From: an uncultured Lactobacillus sp.
GTDB lineage: Bacteria > Bacillota > Bacilli > Lactobacillales > Lactobacillaceae
DNA: 8,592 nt
NCBI GenBank assembly: GCA_946409675.1
Contig: CAMJXI010000041.1
Location: 1-8,592 of the forward strand
Reading direction: 5' to 3'
Shown here: in pieces, positions 8,080 to 8,592 of the stretch
Layout: every line of letters starts with the position of its first letter
Position numbering within the stretch: the stretch's first letter is position 1
Position numbers and translations under genes: made by a program
Notes under the pieces: model-generated
Database searches by the model: none
What the model was told of the DNA's origin: nothing
What the model saw: the letters and a program-made list of their open reading frames with translations, nothing else

Positions 8080-8108
8080 TTGCATTTTATTATAAAAGTG
8101 TTTATTAT
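8080..8108 (+). promoter_or_regulatory. Probable phosphoketolase promoter
   Basis: TTGCAT (-35, 8080-8085) and TATTAT (-10, 8103-8108) are 17 bp apart, giving a start near 8115 and a leader of about 57 nt. A second -10-like stretch, TATTATAAA (8088-8096), lies upstream and could serve another start. Which is used cannot be told from sequence. Confidence 0.45.
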
Positions 8109-8136
8109 TAGGTATGTTACCAAGAAAACACTTACA
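8096..8136. promoter_or_regulatory. cre-like site and AAGTGTTT/AAACACTT dyad before phosphoketolase
   Basis: AGAAAACACTTACA (8123-8136) fits 12 of 14 cre consensus positions, missing the first T and the central G. It is placed shortly after the predicted start, where CcpA would repress. Its AAACACTT (8126-8133) is also the exact complement of AAGTGTTT (8096-8103), 22 nt apart. Phosphoketolase genes in lactobacilli are known to be under CcpA control, which supports the reading, but the central mismatch weakens it. Confidence 0.45.
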
Positions 8137-8171
8137 ATGAACACAAAGGTGTTTATTTAGGAGGAAACTTT

Positions 8172-8546
8172 ATGGACAAGACAGCTATTGATTATTCTTC
8201 ACCGAAGTATTTTGAATTATTAAACGAATATTGGCGTGCAGCTAACTACATCTCTGTTGGCCAACTCTATTTAAAAGACAACCCATTATTACGTCGCCCA
8301 ATCGTGGCAACTGATTTGAAGATTCACCCACTTGGACATTGGGGCACAATTGCCGGCCAAAACTTTATCTACGCACACTTAAACCGTGCAATTAATAAAT
8401 ACGACCTCAAGATGTTCTACATCGAAGGACCAGGTCACGGTGGCCAAGTAATGGTCTCCAACTCATACCTAGATGGTTCTTACACAGAGATTTATCCAAA
8501 AATCACTGAAGATACAGCTGGTATGCAAAAATTATTTAAACAATTC
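8172..8546 (+). CDS. xpk: Phosphoketolase, N-terminal 125 residues only
   Basis: This thiamine-diphosphate enzyme uses phosphate to split xylulose-5-phosphate, and in some members fructose-6-phosphate, into acetyl-phosphate plus glyceraldehyde-3-phosphate or erythrose-4-phosphate. It is the key step of heterolactic and pentose metabolism. The fragment shows the family N-terminus: [15 protein letters not shown] (20-34), NPLLRRP (37-43), [20 protein letters not shown] (52-71), with histidines typical of the diphosphate/substrate site, and IEGPGHGGQ (84-92). AGGAGG (8159-8164) is 7 nt before the ATG. Whole enzymes run to about 790-810 residues, so some 84 percent is missing. The reading frame passes into adapter after Phe125, and residues beyond that are not real. 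Substrate range cannot be judged from this piece. The neighbouring palindrome and cre-like site suggest regulated expression. Confidence 0.96.
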
Positions 8547-8592
8547 AGATCGGAAGAGCGTCGTGTAGGGAAAGAGTGTAGATCTCGGTGGT
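8547..8592. other. Illumina universal (P5-side) adapter, not genomic
   Basis: These 46 bases equal the reverse complement of the TruSeq universal adapter, starting AGATCGGAAGAGCGTCG and ending 12 bases short of its full length. Genomic sequence ends at 8546. With the opposite adapter at the other end, the window has the structure of a whole library molecule. Confidence 0.98.

Overview
The window is an 8,501-base bacterial insert (46-8546) between Illumina library adapter sequences (12-45 and 8547-8592, with index-like bases at 1-11). The adapters sit in opposite orientations, as at the two ends of one library molecule. Both terminal genes are therefore cut by library construction, not by biology. 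Gene content, strong Shine-Dalgarno sequences, AT-rich intergenic DNA and cre-like sites point to a low-GC Gram-positive lactic acid bacterium, most likely a Lactobacillaceae. I cannot name the species.

Layout: (1) 46-1367, minus strand: glycerol kinase glpK, missing its C-terminus. (2) 1368-1591: a divergent regulatory region with tandem cre-like sites at glpK, a long interrupted dyad and a promoter facing right. (3) 1592-5205, plus strand: a complete fructose operon, fruR (DeoR-type regulator), fruK (1-phosphofructokinase) and fruA (PTS EIIABC). It ends in a hairpin terminator that can serve both strands. (4) 5339-6973, minus strand: a lone OppA-family lipoprotein gene with no permease or ATPase genes beside it. 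(5) 6974-7287: a second divergent regulatory region with several dyads. (6) 7288-8013, plus strand: a GntR/HutC-type regulator whose terminator stem contains its stop codon. (7) 8014-8171: a phosphoketolase promoter region with a 20-bp palindrome and a cre-like site. (8) 8172-8546: the first 125 residues of phosphoketolase, cut by the adapter.

How the genes work together: FruA imports fructose as fructose-1-phosphate, FruK converts it to fructose-1,6-bisphosphate for glycolysis, and FruR probably controls the operon. GlpK makes glycerol-3-phosphate and carries a histidine at the position phosphorylated by HPr in Gram-positive homologues, so PTS activity should set its activity. Phosphoketolase splits sugar phosphates to acetyl-phosphate. 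The cre-like sites at glpK and xpk suggest shared CcpA repression. The peptide-binding lipoprotein and the GntR regulator form a divergent pair of unknown ligand.

The chromosomal content is ordinary central carbon metabolism. I found no mobile element, CRISPR array, defence system or plainly novel system. The observations most worth checking are the adapter boundaries, two start-codon corrections, and several unassigned operator-like dyads.
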